Assembly (NCBI GenBank): GCA_046594105.1
Contig: JBKJQB010000227.1
Location: forward strand, 1 to 21,063
Direction of reading: 5' to 3'
Source of the DNA: JBDSGC01 sp046594105
GTDB taxonomy: Bacteria; Acidobacteriota; Thermoanaerobaculia; Gp7-AA8
DNA length: 21,063 bases
The notes under the pieces are model-generated. The model was given only the letters and a program-made list of their open reading frames with translations, searched no databases and was not told the origin of the DNA. The translations under genes were made by a program, and so were the position numbers. Below, one piece after another: positions 1-9,000 of this stretch (within the stretch, counting starts at the first letter, position 1; the number at the start of each line of letters is the position of its first letter).

Positions 1-1829
1 TAAATGTGAACCCATGCCGACGAGGTACGCACATTGGCGTTATAGGGCTCGAGCTCAGTGCCTCTGGTGGTCGCCTCGAGCGCTTCCCTGGTTCGGCCGA
101 GGCAACCGATGGCGAGCCCTAGCCAGTTCCAGCCTTCCGCAGACTTCGGGTTTCGGTCAATCGCGAGACGGCAATACCCCTCCAGCCGCGCGGTGTCCCA
201 GCCATAGTAGTGTTCGAGAATCGCGCGCGAGAGCGGGACCCCTGCGCAATCGGGAGCAGTCCGTTCCGCGTCGGCCACTGCGGCTCCCGCGCGCGACCAG
301 GCCTCCAACGTCGCGATCCCTCCGTAGAAGCCGCAAATCGCCCAGCCGTCGGCCAGAGACGTATGAGCATCGACGAAGTCAGCGTCCCGGTCGATCGCCG
401 ACTGGAACTCCACGATGGCTTCCTCGGCCTTGCGCATACCCAGCAGATATCGGCCCTTCAGATAGTGGTCGTACGCCTCCACGTTGAGCGTCTTGCCTGA
501 GCCGCTGGTCGCTTCCGGCCCAACCAGGCGCAGCTTGAAGGTTGAAGCGATCGCCTGCGCGATCTCGTCCTGCAGGGCAAAGATATCGGCGAGATCGCGA
601 TCCCAGCGATCCGACCAGACCTGGTAACCGCTTTCGACGTTGATCAGCTGGGCCGATACGCGAAGGCGCGATCCAACGTGCCGTACGCTTCCCTCCATCA
701 CCATGGCCACTCCGAGCTCACGCCCGATTTTCCGGATGTCGTCCTCGCGGCCCCGGAAGGCAAACGATGAGGTTCGCGCCGCGACGTGGAGCGTTGGAAT
801 GTTGGAGATCGAGTTGATGATCTCCTCGGTCATTCCATCGGTGAAGTACTCCGTTTCCACAGTCGGCCCGATGTTTCGAAAAGGCAGAACGGCGAGGGAG
901 GTCTCACCAGCGCGGCCGGTAGAGTCCTCGGGACGCGGAGTGGAACGGGAGAGAACTTCCGTGGCCGCTCCGGACCCGCTGCGAATGGCCAGCCGCAGCG
1001 CGAAAGCGAGGTCGCCAGCCGATCGGAATCGTTCGTCGCGATTCTTCTCCAGGCAGTGAGCGAGAATGTCTTCGACTTCCGGCGGAACGTTCTTTGCGCA
1101 TTCGACCAGCGACTTCGGTTCTTCGCGGAGTACGGCAACGATGGAGTCCGCGTAGGTTCTCCGCGCGAATGCCGGCTGACCGGCGAGCATTTCATAGAAG
1201 ACGGCGCCGAACGAGAAGATGTCCGACCGATGATCGGCCGTTGCACCACGCGCCTGCTCCGGTGAGAGGTAGCCGACCGTGCCCAGGACAGTTCCAGGCG
1301 CTGTCCGGGCCAGCGTGTTTTCGTCAGCGCTTTTCGAGAGCTCTCCCTCCTCCAGTCGGGCCAGACCGAAGTCGAGGATCTTCACGACGCCATCGCGCGT
1401 AACAAAGATGTTCTCCGGCTTCAGATCCCGGTGGACGATGCCGCGCTCGTGCGCCGCGGCAAGTCCCTGCGCAATCTGGTGCGCCCACTCCAACGCGCGA
1501 CCGACGGGCAGAGTGGACTGAACGAGGCGGTCGCGCAACGTAGCTCCTTCGAGGAGCTCCATGACCGCGTAGACGACCCCGCCCTCGTTCCCGAAATCGT
1601 GAATAGCCAGGATATTCGGGTGCGACAACGCCGCCACCGCCCGCGCCTCTCGTTCGAAGCGGGCCAGCGCGCTCTCCGTCGTCGCCAGAATCTCGGAGAG
1701 TACTTTGACCGCCACATCGCGATGAAGACGGTGGTCCCGCGCACGCCACACTTCTCCCATGCCACCCGCGCCGAGGGGAGTGAGAATCTCGTAAGGCCCC
1801 AGACGGGCTCCAGCCGTGACCACAGCCAT
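1..1829 (-). CDS. Hanks-type Ser/Thr protein kinase with TolB/FlgO-like and TPR regions (3' end beyond window)
   Basis: The reading frame is open from ATG at 1829 to the left edge (609 codons seen, no stop). An in-frame TGA lies just upstream of the ATG, so no longer start is available. Kinase motifs are intact: glycine loop GAGGMGEV (about 20-27), Lys42 in AVKVL, HRDLKPEN (133-140), DFG (153-155), and SPE (189-191) in place of APE. After a short linker, without a hydrophobic segment, comes a TolB/FlgO-like domain (about 310-430) starting SLAVLPF and including YFTDGMTEEI, EGSVRH and QLINVESGYQVWSDRW. TPR-like helices follow (LEGYCRLAIDRNPKSAEGW). The family phosphorylates Ser/Thr on protein targets. 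Without a membrane segment in the visible part it is probably cytoplasmic. It is divergent from mpaA, and a dispersed repeat sits upstream. No convincing Shine-Dalgarno is seen. The substrate is unknown. Confidence 0.9.
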   Translation of the reverse strand, partial: MAVVTAGARLGPYEILTPLGAGGMGEVWRARDHRLHRDVAVKVLSEILATTESALARFEREARAVAALSHPNILAIHDFGNEGGVVYAVMELLEGATLRDRLVQSTLPVGRALEWAHQIAQGLAAAHERGIVHRDLKPENIFVTRDGVVKILDFGLARLEEGELSKSADENTLARTAPGTVLGTVGYLSPEQARGATADHRSDIFSFGAVFYEMLAGQPAFARRTYADSIVAVLREEPKSLVECAKNVPPEVEDILAHCLEKNRDERFRSAGDLAFALRLAIRSGSGAATEVLSRSTPRPEDSTGRAGETSLAVLPFRNIGPTVETEYFTDGMTEEIINSISNIPTLHVAARTSSFAFRGREDDIRKIGRELGVAMVMEGSVRHVGSRLRVSAQLINVESGYQVWSDRWDRDLADIFALQDEIAQAIASTFKLRLVGPEATSGSGKTLNVEAYDHYLKGRYLLGMRKAEEAIVEFQSAIDRDADFVDAHTSLADGWAICGFYGGIATLEAWSRAGAAVADAERTAPDCAGVPLSRAILEHYYGWDTARLEGYCRLAIDRNPKSAEGWNWLGLAIGCLGRTREALEATTRGTELEPYNANVRTSSAWVHI

Positions 1830-1903
1830 AAATCATGGCCGATCTGGCAATCGAACGGAAGCCGCACGAAGTCCAGGTTGGGGATCGGGACGAAACAGAC
1901 CTC

Positions 1904-1981
1904 GGAGCCTGCGCGGCAGAACGTCTTGGAGCGTGATCTTGGCGGAGCCTTGGGCAACCAGCGCCGCCGGCCGTGCCGGCC
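1904..1981 (-). repeat. Dispersed intergenic repeat, copy A
   Basis: A 78-bp copy of a repeat found again at 10557-10634 and 12622-12698. Read on the minus strand it starts GGCCGGCACGGCCGGC, a hairpin with a 6-bp stem (plus-strand arms 1966-1971 and 1975-1980), continues through CCAAGGCTCCGCCAAG, and ends in GGCTCC. Its 56 bp at 1926-1981 are identical to copy C. It lies between the divergent kinase and mpaA genes, about 75 bp upstream of the kinase start. Short meaningless reading frames cross it, but it has no coding character of its own. Confidence 0.85.
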
Positions 1982-1985
1982 TCGG

Positions 1986-2007
1986 TGTGACTTTCAGCTG
2001 TGTCACA
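1986..2007. promoter_or_regulatory. Inverted repeat TGTGAC-N10-GTCACA in a divergent intergenic region
   Basis: Perfect 6-bp arms lie 43 bp before the mpaA start. A smaller palindrome CTGTG-T-CACAG (1998-2008) overlaps the right arm. The position suits an operator for mpaA, or a short hairpin. The spacing does not fit a classical CRP box (TGTGA-N6-TCACA). No clear -35/-10 pair was found beside it, so a regulatory role is inference only. Confidence 0.3.
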
Positions 2008-2049
2008 GTTCGCGGCGAATGGCATCATGCGGAGCGATGAGGGACTTCG

Positions 2050-2778
2050 ATGAATGGTGAGACAGAGCAGCGCCTGGTCGAGCGGCGTGAGCGAGGACAG
2101 ATCCGTCACCCGAGCTCGGTCTACGGCGCCTCACTCGAGGGAGTCCCTCTCACCGTCTATCTTCCGGACACGACGGGCGCCGGGATCGTCGTTCTCGCTT
2201 CCATCCATGGCGACGAAGCGGAGACGACGGTCGTCGTTTCCGAAGCTCTGCGTTGCATCCCGCGCGGCCATCTTCAGGCCGCGGTCGTTCTCTGCGGCAA
2301 TCCGGACGGAATGCTTCGCGGAACTCGCGGCAACGGAAGAGGTGTCGATCTGAACCGGAACTTTCCAACGTCGAACTGGAGTCCCGAGCCGGTGCACTAC
2401 AAGAGTCGCTCAAACGATGCCCGCGACATTGCGTTGAGTCCCGGCGCAGAACCGGCGTCCGAACCGGAGACGAGAGCACTCCTGTCGCTGCTGGGGCGAT
2501 TGAATCCACTCGCCGTCGTCAGCCTTCACTCGGCACTGGCATGTGTCGACGACGGCGGGGCATCCCACCTGGGCCGGCAGCTCGCTGACAGATGCGCGCT
2601 GCCCTTTTTGACGGAGATCGGCTATCCGACACCGGGATCGATGGGTACCTGGGCCGGCGAACAACGACTCACTCTGGTGACGCTCGAGCTCGAGGATGCG
2701 TCGCTCTATGCCCTCAAGGATCGGCACGTCCCCATCCTCATTGACCTGATGACCGGACGAATGGAGATCGTGGGATAG
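2050..2778 (+). CDS. mpaA: Murein tripeptide amidase MpaA (M14 zinc peptidase)
   Basis: A 242-residue cytoplasmic M14-type metallopeptidase, the same length as E. coli MpaA as I recall it. The family cuts the gamma-D-Glu to diaminopimelate bond in the recycled murein tripeptide L-Ala-gamma-D-Glu-mDap. Zinc ligands are visible as H53-GD-E56 and H160 (in SLHSALAC). Substrate-site motifs are NPDG (84-87), GVDLNRNFP (98-106), EPET (138-141) and GYPTPGSMGTW (191-201). The likely catalytic Glu is E213 in TLELED. No signal peptide is present. The ATG at 2050 has a GAGGG-like ribosome site about 6 nt upstream. The stop is 2 nt before the racemase gene, so the two are almost certainly co-transcribed. 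In E. coli mpaA is paired with the dipeptide epimerase gene ycjG; here its partner is a racemase. Confidence 0.85.
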   Translation: MNGETEQRLVERRERGQIRHPSSVYGASLEGVPLTVYLPDTTGAGIVVLASIHGDEAETTVVVSEALRCIPRGHLQAAVVLCGNPDGMLRGTRGNGRGVDLNRNFPTSNWSPEPVHYKSRSNDARDIALSPGAEPASEPETRALLSLLGRLNPLAVVSLHSALACVDDGGASHLGRQLADRCALPFLTEIGYPTPGSMGTWAGEQRLTLVTLELEDASLYALKDRHVPILIDLMTGRMEIVG

Positions 2779-2780
2779 CA

Positions 2781-3659
2781 ATGCATATCCTCATTACGGA
2801 TTCGGGTGTCGGCGGTCTGTCAGTGTGCGCGTACGCCGAGAGGTTTGTGCGCACCCACGGCTTCACGGAACCGGTCCGCCTGACCTTCGCCAATGCCGCT
2901 CCCAAGAACAACTACGGCTACAACGCGATGCCTTCGCGAGAGATCAAGGTGCAGACGTTCGATCGCTTCCTGAAAAACGTCACCCAGCGATTCGCCCCCG
3001 ACCTCGTCTACGTCGCCTGCAACACCCTCTCGGTCCTGCTCCCGGAGACGCCGTATTTTCACGAGGCGGTCATTCCCGTGAAAGGCATCGTCGAGACCGG
3101 CGCCGATCTTCTATTGAAGGGGCTCGAAGCCGACCCGCGGAGCGTGGCGATGATCTTCGGAACGCAGACGACCATCGACGCAGGCGCCTATCCCAGGTTG
3201 CTCGAAGCGCGTGGAATGGAGACGTCGCGCATCATCAGCCAGGCCTGTCCCGGCCTGGCCGATACGATCTCCGAGGATCGTGAAGGAGTCAGAACGAGGT
3301 CCGAGATCGTCCGTTGGGTGGAGGCGGCAATCGAGAAGCTGGAACGCGCGGACAGACCGGTGGTCGCCTGTCTGGCCTGCACGCATTACGGCTATCGAAA
3401 GGACCTTTTCGCCGGCGCGCTGGCCGATGCCGGAATCCGCGCAAAGGTCGTCAACCCCAATGAGCGGGCGGTCGACGATCTGTTCGGAACACGGATGGAT
3501 GCGGGCGCAGGATTGAACGGCGAAGTCGCTGTGGAGTTCGTGACCAGGTACGCCATCCCGGAGGCCACCGTGGAGGCGCTCACCTGGTTCCTGAGCGGGA
3601 TTTCGCCACGAACCGTCGCCGCGATGAAGAACTTCGTGCATCTCCCCGATCTCTTCTGA
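2781..3659 (+). CDS. murI: Glutamate racemase family protein (MurI-like)
   Basis: A 292-residue aspartate/glutamate racemase family protein; glutamate racemase interconverts L- and D-glutamate without a cofactor. It opens with DSGVGGLSV (D7, S8), the standard MurI N-terminus. The two catalytic cysteines are C80 in VACNT and C199 in ACTHYGY. NNYGY (43-47) replaces the usual PYG substrate loop, and the C-terminal tail (SGISPRTVAAMKNF...) is unusual, so this is a divergent member. Its ATG is 2 nt after the mpaA stop. It could be the housekeeping D-Glu supplier for peptidoglycan, or a dedicated enzyme processing D-Glu from MpaA products. The sequence alone cannot separate these, and activity on another amino acid is possible. 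The gene symbol is by family. Confidence 0.78.
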   Translation: MHILITDSGVGGLSVCAYAERFVRTHGFTEPVRLTFANAAPKNNYGYNAMPSREIKVQTFDRFLKNVTQRFAPDLVYVACNTLSVLLPETPYFHEAVIPVKGIVETGADLLLKGLEADPRSVAMIFGTQTTIDAGAYPRLLEARGMETSRIISQACPGLADTISEDREGVRTRSEIVRWVEAAIEKLERADRPVVACLACTHYGYRKDLFAGALADAGIRAKVVNPNERAVDDLFGTRMDAGAGLNGEVAVEFVTRYAIPEATVEALTWFLSGISPRTVAAMKNFVHLPDLF

Positions 3660-3732
3660 CGCACCGGGTGATGGCTGCGAGCGCGAATCGTGGAGAACGA
3701 ACCCGCGGATCGGCCCAGGGACATGGCGGACG

Positions 3733-3761
3733 TTCGCTTCCTGAGGCGCCCCGGGTAGAAT
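3733..3761 (+). promoter_or_regulatory. Candidate promoter of the TPR kinase
   Basis: A good -10 hexamer TAGAAT (3756-3761) lies 11 nt before the ATG at 3773. A weak -35 TTCGCT (3733-3738) is 17 bp upstream of it. Transcription would start about 5 nt before the ATG, giving a nearly leaderless mRNA, which agrees with the absence of a Shine-Dalgarno. This is inference from sequence. Confidence 0.4.
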
Positions 3762-3772
3762 CTCGGGCATCC

Positions 3773-5827
3773 ATGGAATTGGTTCCCGGCAGCAGGTTGT
3801 CGCGGTACCGCGTCGAGTCGCTCCTGGGACGCGGCGGAATGGGTGAAGTTTACAAGGCTCGCGATGAGGCGCTGGACCGAGCCGTGGCCCTGAAAATCCT
3901 GCGACAGGATCTGGCCATCGACGACGAGCGGCTGCGACGCTTCGCGAAAGAGGCGAAGCTGGCTTCTTCGCTCAACCACCCGCACATCGTTCACGTGTAC
4001 GACGTGGGAGAGAGTGACGGCTTTCACTTCATCGCAATGGAATACGTTGATGGGATGACCTTCCGCCAACTCATGGCCGACCACGGGCCCTCCCTGACGC
4101 CTCTCCGGTATCTCGAACAAGTGGCGGACGCGCTGGCAAAGGCTCACGAGGCTGGCGTGGTCCATCGCGATCTGAAACCCGACAACATTCTCGTGTCGAA
4201 AGACGGCTATGCGAAGGTCGCCGATTTCGGGCTGGCCAAGCTGATCCCATTTCCGGTTGACGGCGGGGAAGCTGGCGCAGACAGCGGCTCCCTGACTGCA
4301 GATGGAGCGCTTGTCGGAACCCTCGGTTACATGGCGCCCGAGCAGGTGCTGGGCGGAGCGGTCGATCACCGCGTGGACATTTTCGCGTTCGGTTGCATCG
4401 TGCACGAGTCCATGACGCGGAGCCGGACTTTTCAGGCGTCCTCGCCATTCGAAACGATGAAGAAGATCGCCTACGACGCTCCGGCGCGACTGCCCGCGGG
4501 CGCGCCGGCCGGGCTGCAGCGCATCGTCGATCGATGCCTGGAAAAGAAACCAAGTGCGCGCTACCAGTCGCTCAAGGAGGTTGCGGGCGATCTACGATCG
4601 GTGCGCCACCAACTGGAAGCCGGCTCTTCTGCGCCGACCGAGCAACGTCCAATCGCGGTTGTCCGTCGCCCACGGTTTGTCACCGCCGCTCTGACTGCTG
4701 TCGTTCTGCTCCTGGCATCGGCGTGGGCGCTGGTTCGGATCATGCCGGGACGGGCAAACGAACCGGTCCCGGCGAAAGGTGCGGCCCCTTCCGGGCCGTG
4801 GCCACCGCGCGTCCGGCCTGCGCCAAGCGCCGCCGCATATGAAGACTACCTCCGTGGCAGAGTGGACGTTTCCAACGAGAATGCGGCGAGCAACGAAAAG
4901 GCGATTCATCTCCTTGAGCACGCCGTAACCACCGATCCGCAATTCGCGGGCGCGTACGCGCAGCTGGCCATCGCCTACAACATCAAATCGTTCTACCACG
5001 CCAGCGCAGCGGAGAAGCTCCGACTCGACGAGGAGGCGGCCTTCGCCGTTGAAAAGGCGCTCGCTCTCGATCCCGATCTCGCCGAAGGTTACCTCGCGCG
5101 CGGTCTCATCCTCTGGACGCACGCAAACAGGTTCCCCCATGAGCAGGCTGTCCTGGCGTTCAAGCGCGCGTTGATGCTCGATCCGAAGCTCGATCAAGCG
5201 CACCATCAGCTGGGGGTCGTTTATTTCCATGTCGGTCTCTTTGATCAGGCATGGGTCGAGATTCAGAAGGCCGTGACCCTCAATCCAGGGAACACGCTGG
5301 CCCGTTTCAGGTTTGGGGTCATCGACATGTATCGAGGACGGTACGAAAATGCACTATCGATCTTTACGAGCACATCTCTGACGAAGAACCCCTCGTTGTG
5401 GACCCATCAGACAGCAAACGCGCTCTATCGTCTCGGTAGGGAGAAGGAAGCATCCGATCTCCTCGACCAGTACGTCAAAAACAATCCAAAGGACGAGGGC
5501 GGCGTGGTTTCGAGCGTTCAGGCAATTCTTTTTGCTCGGTCAGGACAACGCTTGCAGTCCGATGAAGCCATCGTCCGCGCCGTAAAACTGGGCCAGGGCT
5601 TCGGTCATTTTCATCACACGGCCTACAACATTGGCTCCGCGTATGCCTTGATGAACCGACCCGCCGAAGCGGTCAAATGGCTGCAGGTGGCCATCGATGA
5701 CGGGTTCCCTTGCTACCCCGTTTTCAAAAACGATCAGAACCTCGATGGGCTTCGCGCCGATCCCCGTTTTGTTTCTCTGATGAGCGCGTTGCAAAAAAAG
5801 TTTGAGCAGTATGCGCGCTCGCTGTAA
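3773..5827 (+). CDS. Transmembrane Hanks-type Ser/Thr kinase with C-terminal TPR domain
   Basis: 684 residues from ATG at 3773. An in-frame ATG at 3668 would add 35 low-complexity residues and would lie upstream of the TAGAAT box. Kinase core: GRGGMGEVY (19-27), Lys41 in VALKIL, HRDLKPDN (131-138), DFG (151-153), MAPEQ (187-191). One hydrophobic segment at about 302-321 (FVTAALTAVVLLLASAWALV) suggests a single membrane anchor with the kinase inside and the C-terminus outside. About 360-684 is TPR-like, with motifs such as AYAQLAIAYN, ALDPDLAEGYLARG and LNPGNTLARFRFGVIDMYRG. The last stretch, FPCYPVFKNDQNLDGLRADPRF, is typical of TPR-fused acidobacterial kinases and adenylate-cyclase-like proteins. 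The catalytic residues look complete. The gene ends about 125 bp before a strong terminator. Target and ligand are unknown. Confidence 0.9.
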   Translation: MELVPGSRLSRYRVESLLGRGGMGEVYKARDEALDRAVALKILRQDLAIDDERLRRFAKEAKLASSLNHPHIVHVYDVGESDGFHFIAMEYVDGMTFRQLMADHGPSLTPLRYLEQVADALAKAHEAGVVHRDLKPDNILVSKDGYAKVADFGLAKLIPFPVDGGEAGADSGSLTADGALVGTLGYMAPEQVLGGAVDHRVDIFAFGCIVHESMTRSRTFQASSPFETMKKIAYDAPARLPAGAPAGLQRIVDRCLEKKPSARYQSLKEVAGDLRSVRHQLEAGSSAPTEQRPIAVVRRPRFVTAALTAVVLLLASAWALVRIMPGRANEPVPAKGAAPSGPWPPRVRPAPSAAAYEDYLRGRVDVSNENAASNEKAIHLLEHAVTTDPQFAGAYAQLAIAYNIKSFYHASAAEKLRLDEEAAFAVEKALALDPDLAEGYLARGLILWTHANRFPHEQAVLAFKRALMLDPKLDQAHHQLGVVYFHVGLFDQAWVEIQKAVTLNPGNTLARFRFGVIDMYRGRYENALSIFTSTSLTKNPSLWTHQTANALYRLGREKEASDLLDQYVKNNPKDEGGVVSSVQAILFARSGQRLQSDEAIVRAVKLGQGFGHFHHTAYNIGSAYALMNRPAEAVKWLQVAIDDGFPCYPVFKNDQNLDGLRADPRFVSLMSALQKKFEQYARSL

Positions 5828-5952
5828 CCCCGATGTTCCCTTCCCATGATGGCGAGTGAGGATGCGGTGGCCACGTGGCAGCAAATGACCGGTTTTGTTG
5901 CGGCCCTGCGTTCCGTTGTCGCGGCACTGAACGAATTGCCGGCGTAGAAAAG

Positions 5953-5982
5953 AAAAGCCCCGGCGCGGACGCCGGGGCTTTT
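5953..5982. terminator. Bidirectional rho-independent terminator
   Basis: A perfect 12-bp stem (5953-5964 with 5971-5982) closes a 6-nt loop. The stem contains GCCCCGGC and ends in AAAA/TTTT, so each strand carries an oligo-U tail. It lies between the convergent kinase (ends 5827) and TonB-dependent receptor (ends 6006) and should stop transcription from both sides. Confidence 0.9.
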
Positions 5983-6005
5983 CAGTCACTGATGGACGAT
6001 CGGTT

Positions 6006-9000
6006 TCAGAAGCGGATTCCAACTGCGAATCGATAGAGCCGAGGAAGCTGGTAGGCGTCCTTGTTGGTGGGCTTCCCGAAATTCTTGTCGAACTGGTAGT
6101 TGACGCCTTCCACCGGTTTCTCGGTAAAGGGGTTGAAAGCCACGGCGGTCGTACCATCCGGGAACTTGGCGCCGTTGAAGCGCGTGCGCACCCGCTGCTC
6201 GATCACCGAACCGACGCCGGTCGCTGCGAAATCGACCCGCTGCTGATTGAATGCGTTGAGCAGATCCGCCTTGAGGAAGAGGCTGGCCCGGCTGACCGGA
6301 ATGCTGTAGCTCAGGTTGAACCCGGTTTCAGATACGTTGTCGAGGCGATAGGCTCCGCGCCCGCCGATGTAATACTGCACCTGAGTCGGAGGCAGCGCGT
6401 AGCCGGGATTGGCTACGCCGTTTGCGAGTGCCGCGTTCTGCCGCGCATCGACCACCGCTGCAGCAGAGTAGGGCGCGCCAGAGTGGAAGCGCTCCAACAC
6501 CGCGAGGTCCAGCCTCCCGAAGGGCACAGAGGGCGAATACTGCAGCCAGAGGTTGGCGCGATGGCGGATGTCGGCGGCCAGGTAGCCCACCGGATTGTTT
6601 TGTGCGAACGACGTGTACTCGGGGTACTGCGGCAGGGTGTAGACGTTCGATCCCGACGTACCGTTCACGCCGATGGTGGTGGTGGCGTTGTTGAACTCCT
6701 CGCCCTCAACATTGCCGCGCAACTTCGCATAGGTGTAGTTGCCGCCGAAGAGGATGCTGAGCGGAAGCTTCGTCTGGCCCTGCAACTGGAGCGCGTTGTA
6801 ACGACGGGAGAGTCCTGCACCGCTGTTCTCGATGAACCCGACGTCGACCTTTGCCCCGGTGGGCGTGGTTGCCTGACCGGTGTTCAGGTTTCGCGTCGTT
6901 ACGTAGAAGTCGTCCCACTTGCGATGGATGATGTCTGCTCGCACCAGGCTGTTGTTGTTGATCTGCACACCGTAACCGAGGGTGATCTCGTCCATGTGCG
7001 GTGACTTGAGGTTGCCCTTGATTTTCTCGGTGAGGCCGGGGATGGACAGCTGGTAAATGAGGGAGTTGTTGCTGGTGAAGCCGTTGGCGTGGAACCAGTC
7101 GAACGCGGCCTTGATGACCTGGTCGGTGGGAATGAGCTGACCTGCTGGTGTTCCCGGCGCATTGAGCTCCGGTCCCAGATATTGAAACTGGTAGGTGGCG
7201 TACCGGCCGCCGGTGGACGTGGAGTCGGCCGGCCCCTGGTCGATTTTGGTCACGTAACGGCCGTAGTTGAGGCTGAAGCGGTGTTTGCCATCGCCCTTGA
7301 CGTCGAAAATCGCACCGAGACGCGGGCTGATGGCGGAGTCGTTGACGGTGGCCACGCCGCTCTGGTTATGGCCTTCGTTCTTGTCGTAGCGGGCGCCGAG
7401 GTTGAAGTTCCAGTGGTTGTTCAGGCTCCAGCGATCGTTGAGGTAGACCGACTTGGTCGCGAAATCCGAGGTGCTGGAAAGCCCCAGCAGCGGATCCCAC
7501 TCGAAGTGCGAGCGGGAGGTCGTGCCGCTCTTGGTTGGATCGAGGTGCAGGAACACCTGGCCATTCGAGTAGATGAAGTCCCCGAAGAGCCGGAAGTCGC
7601 TTCCGGACTGGTAATTGTTCTCATTGCGCAGCTGATGGAACTCGTCGTAGCCGGTACCGAGGGTGTGCGACCCGAAGCTCTTCGTGGAAAGGTAGTACGA
7701 GCCCTTGGCCAGCCAGTCCTTGTTGTTCCGCAACTTCGGCGGGCAGACTCCGCAGAAGGTTGGAGACCAGGCACGCCGGCCGGTTGAAATATCGCGAAGA
7801 AGAGTGCCGCCGACTTCGTCGCGCAGCGGCGCGCCGCCACCGATGATGGAGAAGTCTTTCTTGCTCCACTGCGCTTCCACCACCAGATTGCTGGTCAGCA
7901 TGCCGTTGTAGTGGACGGCAGACAGCTTGATGGGGTTGCCCACCGAGCGCAGGCTGGCCAGGTCGACGATGTTGCCGAACCTCGTGTTGCTCTGGGTGTC
8001 CTGAACCTTGAGATAAGAACCAACCAGCGTGTGCCGCGAGGTCACGTTGCCGGTCAGTTTCACCTCGTAACGCTTCTGGTCGCCGGTCGTCGTGTACGGG
8101 AGGTTCAGCCCAACCGTCTGGTTGGAGATGCTCGAGTTTTCCTTGCGGCCGGCCAGAAAGAACCACAGCCGGTCGCGGACGATGCGCCCTCCGAGCGTGC
8201 CCTCGTACACAGGATTCGTCTTGCTGATGTGGTTGGCCTCCGGGGCGTTGGTGACCGGGTCGCGAAACGCCGTCTTCAGGCGCCATTTGTCGTTGTTGAG
8301 GTTGTCGCGCAGTGATCCACTGAATTCGTTTCCGCCGGATTTCGTGATCGTGTTGACGACACCGCCGGTGAAACGGCCGTATTCAGCGGAGATGCCCCCG
8401 GTCAGAACGGTCGTTTCCTGGATGGCGTCCTCGATCACGGCCGCCTGCGGTTGCCCGCGGATGGTGTCGTTCACCACCACGCCGTTCACGAGATAGAGGT
8501 TGTCGAACGACTGCGCACCATTGATCACGATCTGGTTGTTCGGGCCGTCGTTGTTCACACCCGGAGCAAGGAGGACCCGCGACTGGATGTTGCGGCCCAC
8601 AGGCAGGCGCTCGATCGTGGCGGCGTCAAAGCTGGTGGAGACCTGAGGCGTCTCCAGCACTGAGGAAGCCGCGGCGGTCACCGTGATGGCCTCCGAGACG
8701 GCGCTGACCTTCAGGTCTGCGTCCGCACGGCTGGTCTGGGCCAGTCGCAACGTCACCGTCTGACGAACGGTCTGCAACCCCTGCAGTTCGACGGTTACGG
8801 TGTACGGCCCGGGGGGGAGCGCCCCGAAGTTGTAGTCGCCGGATGCACCGGTGACCGTGGTCCGCGAACCCTGAAGCGCCGGTGAAGAGATGGTCACCGT
8901 GGCACCGGGAAGCGGCGCCTTATCGGACGTGACGGTCCCGACGAGTTGAGCAGTGGTCTGGGCGAACGCGCTGGTGGTGACCAGCAGCGCGAGAACGACC

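Noticed and set aside
1986..2007. CRP-binding site
   Set aside because: The arms resemble TGTGA/TCACA, but the spacer between those pentamers is 12 bp where 6 bp is needed.
1324..2109. Minus-strand open frame running upstream of the first kinase, which suggested a frameshifted longer gene
   Set aside because: The true kinase frame starts at 1829 with intact motifs and an in-frame stop just upstream. The longer frame is out of register with the kinase and crosses repeat copy A.
3392..4405. 337-codon minus-strand frame opposite the racemase and TPR kinase
   Set aside because: It is antisense to the HRD and DFG coding region of the kinase and to the MurI motifs, and lacks any family signature.
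5849..5947. 32-codon plus-strand frame (MASEDAVATWQQM...) between the TPR kinase and the terminator
   Set aside because: No ribosome site, no recognisable family, and too short to separate from chance in GC-rich DNA. It could be a real microprotein, but nothing supports it.
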